This document shows, piece by piece, positions 43,622 to 45,712 of a DNA stretch of 45,712 nucleotides. This stretch comes from Candidatus Rokuibacteriota bacterium. Its GTDB lineage: Bacteria > Methylomirabilota > Methylomirabilia > Rokubacteriales > CSP1-6. Numbering within the stretch: the stretch's first letter is position 1; the number at the start of each line of letters is the position of its first letter. A model generated the notes under the pieces. That model worked only from the letters and a program-made list of their open reading frames with translations, made no database searches and was not told where the DNA came from. Position numbers and translations under genes: made by a program. The stretch spans positions 2,562 through 48,273 of the forward strand of contig VBPC01000167.1 of the NCBI GenBank assembly GCA_005887895.1, in the 5' to 3' direction.

Positions 43622-44361
43622 TGCCCAAGAAGCTACTGATCATCAACCTGATCCTGCTGGCGATCGCCGCGGCAAGCGTGCTGTTCATCGTGCGCCAGTT
43701 CACGGCGCCGATGGCGATGCCCCTTGCCAGCCGCGGCCGTCCGGCGCCGGCCGGGACGGCCACCGGTCGCGGCCAGGATGGCTCACGCCCGCCGGCGGGG
43801 GCCTACGGCGTCGTCGCCTCCAAGAACCTCTTCAGCCCCACCCGCACGGAGGCTCCGGTCACGCAGACCACCGCCGCGGCGGCGGCCATGAAGCCGAACC
43901 TCTACGGCGTCGTGCTGCGCGAAGGCGCGCCGATCGCCTACCTGGAGGATCCGACGACCAAGCGCGTGTCCGGCTACCGCATCGGCGATGCCGTGGGTGG
44001 CGGCACCGTGCAGGCGATCAACGCCGACAGCGTCACGATCAACCGGCCCGACGGCAAGCTCGACGTTCGGCTGCGCGATCCGAGCAAGCCGCGGCCGGCC
44101 GCGGGACCCGCCACGGCCGGCGTGCCGCTGACGCCCGGCGCTCAACCGGCCGGCACGCAGCCGGGGCTGCCCGGCGTGATTCCACCGGCGATGCCGCCGA
44201 TCGTTCCCACGATCCCTGGGCAGGTGCCGGGGCAGCCGGGCGTGGTGCCCCCGGCCGTCGCCCCGAGCGCGCCGCCGATCATTCCCGGACGTCGTCCGCT
44301 GCCCCCGAATCTCTTGCGTCGCCTTCCGCAAGCGCAGCCGGCCGATGCCCCGCAGCAGTGA
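43621..44361 (+). CDS. gspC: Type II secretion GspC-like inner-membrane protein with proline-rich tail
   Basis: A 247-residue protein with one N-terminal helix (ILLAIAAASVLFIV) and a periplasmic homology region of GspC type: GVVASKNLFSP, then KPNLYGVVLREGAPIAYLED and KRVSGYRIGDAVGGGTVQAI up to about residue 152. In GspC this region contacts the N0 domain of the secretin. The remaining 95 residues are Pro/Gly/Ala-rich in place of the PDZ or coiled end of classical GspC. ATG 43621 is used; GTG 43618 would add one residue. The end overlaps gspD. Pilus protein PilP is a distant alternative. Confidence 0.8.
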   Translation: MPKKLLIINLILLAIAAASVLFIVRQFTAPMAMPLASRGRPAPAGTATGRGQDGSRPPAGAYGVVASKNLFSPTRTEAPVTQTTAAAAAMKPNLYGVVLREGAPIAYLEDPTTKRVSGYRIGDAVGGGTVQAINADSVTINRPDGKLDVRLRDPSKPRPAAGPATAGVPLTPGAQPAGTQPGLPGVIPPAMPPIVPTIPGQVPGQPGVVPPAVAPSAPPIIPGRRPLPPNLLRRLPQAQPADAPQQ

Positions 44362-45712
44362 TGTAAGGAGCAGCATCGCCGCCGTCGTCGCTCTCACGCT
44401 GCTGAGCGGCTGCGTTTCCGGATCCCGCGCCCCGCGCGCCAAGCTCGCCTTGCCACCGCTGCCCGTGCCGGTCGTCGAGCCGTCGACGCCGCCCGCGCCG
44501 GCGGCGCCGTCCACGCCGCCACTGTCCGTCGGTCCGCGCACCGATGCGCCGCGCGCCGTGACGCAGGCCGCGCCGCCGCCCGCCGTCACCATTCCGGCCG
44601 CGCCGCCGACGGCGCCGCCGGTGCCGCCCGGCCAGCGGGGGCGCTTCATCGTGCTCAACTTCGACAACGCCGACATCGAGACGGTCGTGCACGCGGCCAG
44701 CGAGATCGTCGGCTTCAACTACGTGATCGGGCCCGGCGTGTCGGGCAAGAAGGTCACCGTGCAGACGTCGGGCCGGATCCCGCAGGAAGACGTGTTCGGG
44801 GTCCTGCTAGCGATCCTCGAGGTCCACGGCGTGACGGCGGTCCGCTCGGGGAACCTCTACAAGATCGTGCCGATCGAGGGCGCGCGCGAGCGGGCCGTGC
44901 CGACGATCGTCGGCGCGGCGGCGGACCCGACGCGGACCGGGGACGAGGTGGTCACCCAGATCGTGCCAGTGCGATTCGCGGCGGTGAACGAGCTCGGCAC
45001 GCTGCTGCGGCCGCTCATCTCCGCCAAGGGCACCCTGATCGCCAACCGCGAGACCGGCGTGCTGATCATCACCGACTCGGCGTCGAACATCGCCCGGCTG
45101 CTCGACATCATCAGGCTGGTCGACGTCGAGATCTCGCTGGACGAGCTGCAGATCATCCCGCTCGCGTACTCCGACGCCGCCGAGATGGCGAACATCCTCA
45201 ACCAGCTCTTCCAGGCCGGGCGCCTGCGCAGCACCGCGACCGGCGGCGGGCTGCCGACAGCGACACCGGCGCCGGCGGCGCCCGGTGGCGCCGCGCCCGG
45301 CGGCGCCACCGGCCAGACGGCCGGCGCCGACCGGCCGCCGCTGATCGTGGCCGAGCGACGCTCGAACTCGCTGATCATCAACGCCCGCAAGGGCGAGCTC
45401 GAGACCATTCGCCGCGTGATCGAGAAGCTCGACGTCAACGTCAGCGGCGGGCGGCGGGTCTTCATCTACTACGCGGAGAACGCCAAGGCCAAGGACCTGG
45501 CGGCGACCCTGAACGCGATCTACGGTGCGCGGGAGACGGTGCAGACGACGACCACGCCGACGACCACGCCGTCCAGCCAGGCCGGCCGCGTCCCCGGCCA
45601 GCCCGCCCCGCCGACGCCGCCGCCGCCCTCGGTGGCGCCGGGACCGCCGCTGGCCGCCGGCACCGCCGAGGCGCCGCTGGTCGAGGGCCAGGTCCGCTTC
45701 ATCGCCGACGAG
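44345..45712 (+). CDS. gspD: Type II secretion secretin GspD (3' end beyond the window)
   Basis: The first 456 residues of the outer-membrane secretin. It is a lipoprotein: MPRSSDVRSSIAAVVALTLL leads to the lipobox LLSGC with Cys23. A proline-rich linker (to about 95) precedes the N0 domain (FIVLNFDNADIETVVHAASE), N1 (IVPVRFAAVNELGTLLRPL, up to RLLDIIRLVDV), N2 (IIPLAYSDAAEMANILNQLF, split by a Gly/Pro/Ala insert, then NSLIINARKGELETIRRVIE) and the start of N3. The gate-forming C-terminal secretin domain lies outside. Start ATG 44345 overlaps gspC in another frame; the frame is open to the last base. Confidence 0.92.
   Translation, partial: MPRSSDVRSSIAAVVALTLLSGCVSGSRAPRAKLALPPLPVPVVEPSTPPAPAAPSTPPLSVGPRTDAPRAVTQAAPPPAVTIPAAPPTAPPVPPGQRGRFIVLNFDNADIETVVHAASEIVGFNYVIGPGVSGKKVTVQTSGRIPQEDVFGVLLAILEVHGVTAVRSGNLYKIVPIEGARERAVPTIVGAAADPTRTGDEVVTQIVPVRFAAVNELGTLLRPLISAKGTLIANRETGVLIITDSASNIARLLDIIRLVDVEISLDELQIIPLAYSDAAEMANILNQLFQAGRLRSTATGGGLPTATPAPAAPGGAAPGGATGQTAGADRPPLIVAERRSNSLIINARKGELETIRRVIEKLDVNVSGGRRVFIYYAENAKAKDLAATLNAIYGARETVQTTTTPTTTPSSQAGRVPGQPAPPTPPPPSVAPGPPLAAGTAEAPLVEGQVRFIADE

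Overview
The window is a very GC-rich (about 70% by eye), tightly packed piece of a Gram-negative genome. It has TonB-dependent uptake, an outer-membrane secretin and a type II secretion system. The gene mix (DUF169, DUF3047 and DUF3096 proteins, a gamma-glutamyltransferase beside a family-5 peptide importer, GTP-type PEP carboxykinase, acyl-CoA carboxylase) resembles soil or subsurface lineages such as Candidatus Rokubacteria/Methylomirabilota or a deltaproteobacterial relative. That assignment is inference from gene content. No rRNA, tRNA, CRISPR array, transposase or phage gene was seen.

Layout. (1) 1-9574, minus strand: a cobalamin uptake and salvage region in two units, each led by a cobalamin riboswitch. 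Unit one is cobU-cobT-cbiA-btuF-btuC-btuD; unit two is btuB-cbiZ-tonB, whose riboswitch begins right at the btuD stop codon. (2) 9591-14910: cysK with a DUF169 gene, a frameshifted small gene, an Hsp15-like S4 protein, a DUF3047 secreted protein coupled to a fluoroacetate-dehalogenase-like hydrolase, a zinc-ribbon membrane protein and a 46-residue DUF3096 protein. (3) 14923-20020, minus: gamma-glutamyltransferase and a peptide-type ABC importer (permease, permease, binding protein) in which two genes carry internal deletions with frameshifts. (4) 20108-23292: cobC and cobS, divergent from PEP carboxykinase. (5) 23342-28978: two TPR proteins, a secreted calcium-loop alpha/beta hydrolase and a Uma2 endonuclease-like protein. 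(6) 28982-34484: acyl-CoA carboxylase beta subunit, rpiA, pgi, an ECF sigma factor fused to an exported domain, and aroQ. (7) 34854-45712: a ZIP metal transporter and, divergent from it, a type II secretion operon gspE-F-G-H-I-J-K-L-M-C-D, with gspD cut by the window end.

How the parts fit. BtuB, TonB and BtuFCD import corrinoids. CbiZ can strip the lower ligand from unsuitable cobamides, and CobU, CobT, CobS and CobC assemble and attach a new nucleotide loop, all apparently under B12 feedback through the riboswitches, except cobS-cobC, which show none. The secreted hydrolase is a plausible type II secretion substrate.

The most unusual structural signal is a family of seven copies of a directional, two-hairpin intergenic repeat. 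Four copies start within about 15 bases of the stop codon of four unrelated genes (cysK, the zinc-ribbon gene, the ABC permease and the ZIP transporter), and three of the four sites hold a second copy. I know of no name for it. The sigma-factor fusion and the paired lesions in the ABC operon are the other points most worth a second look.
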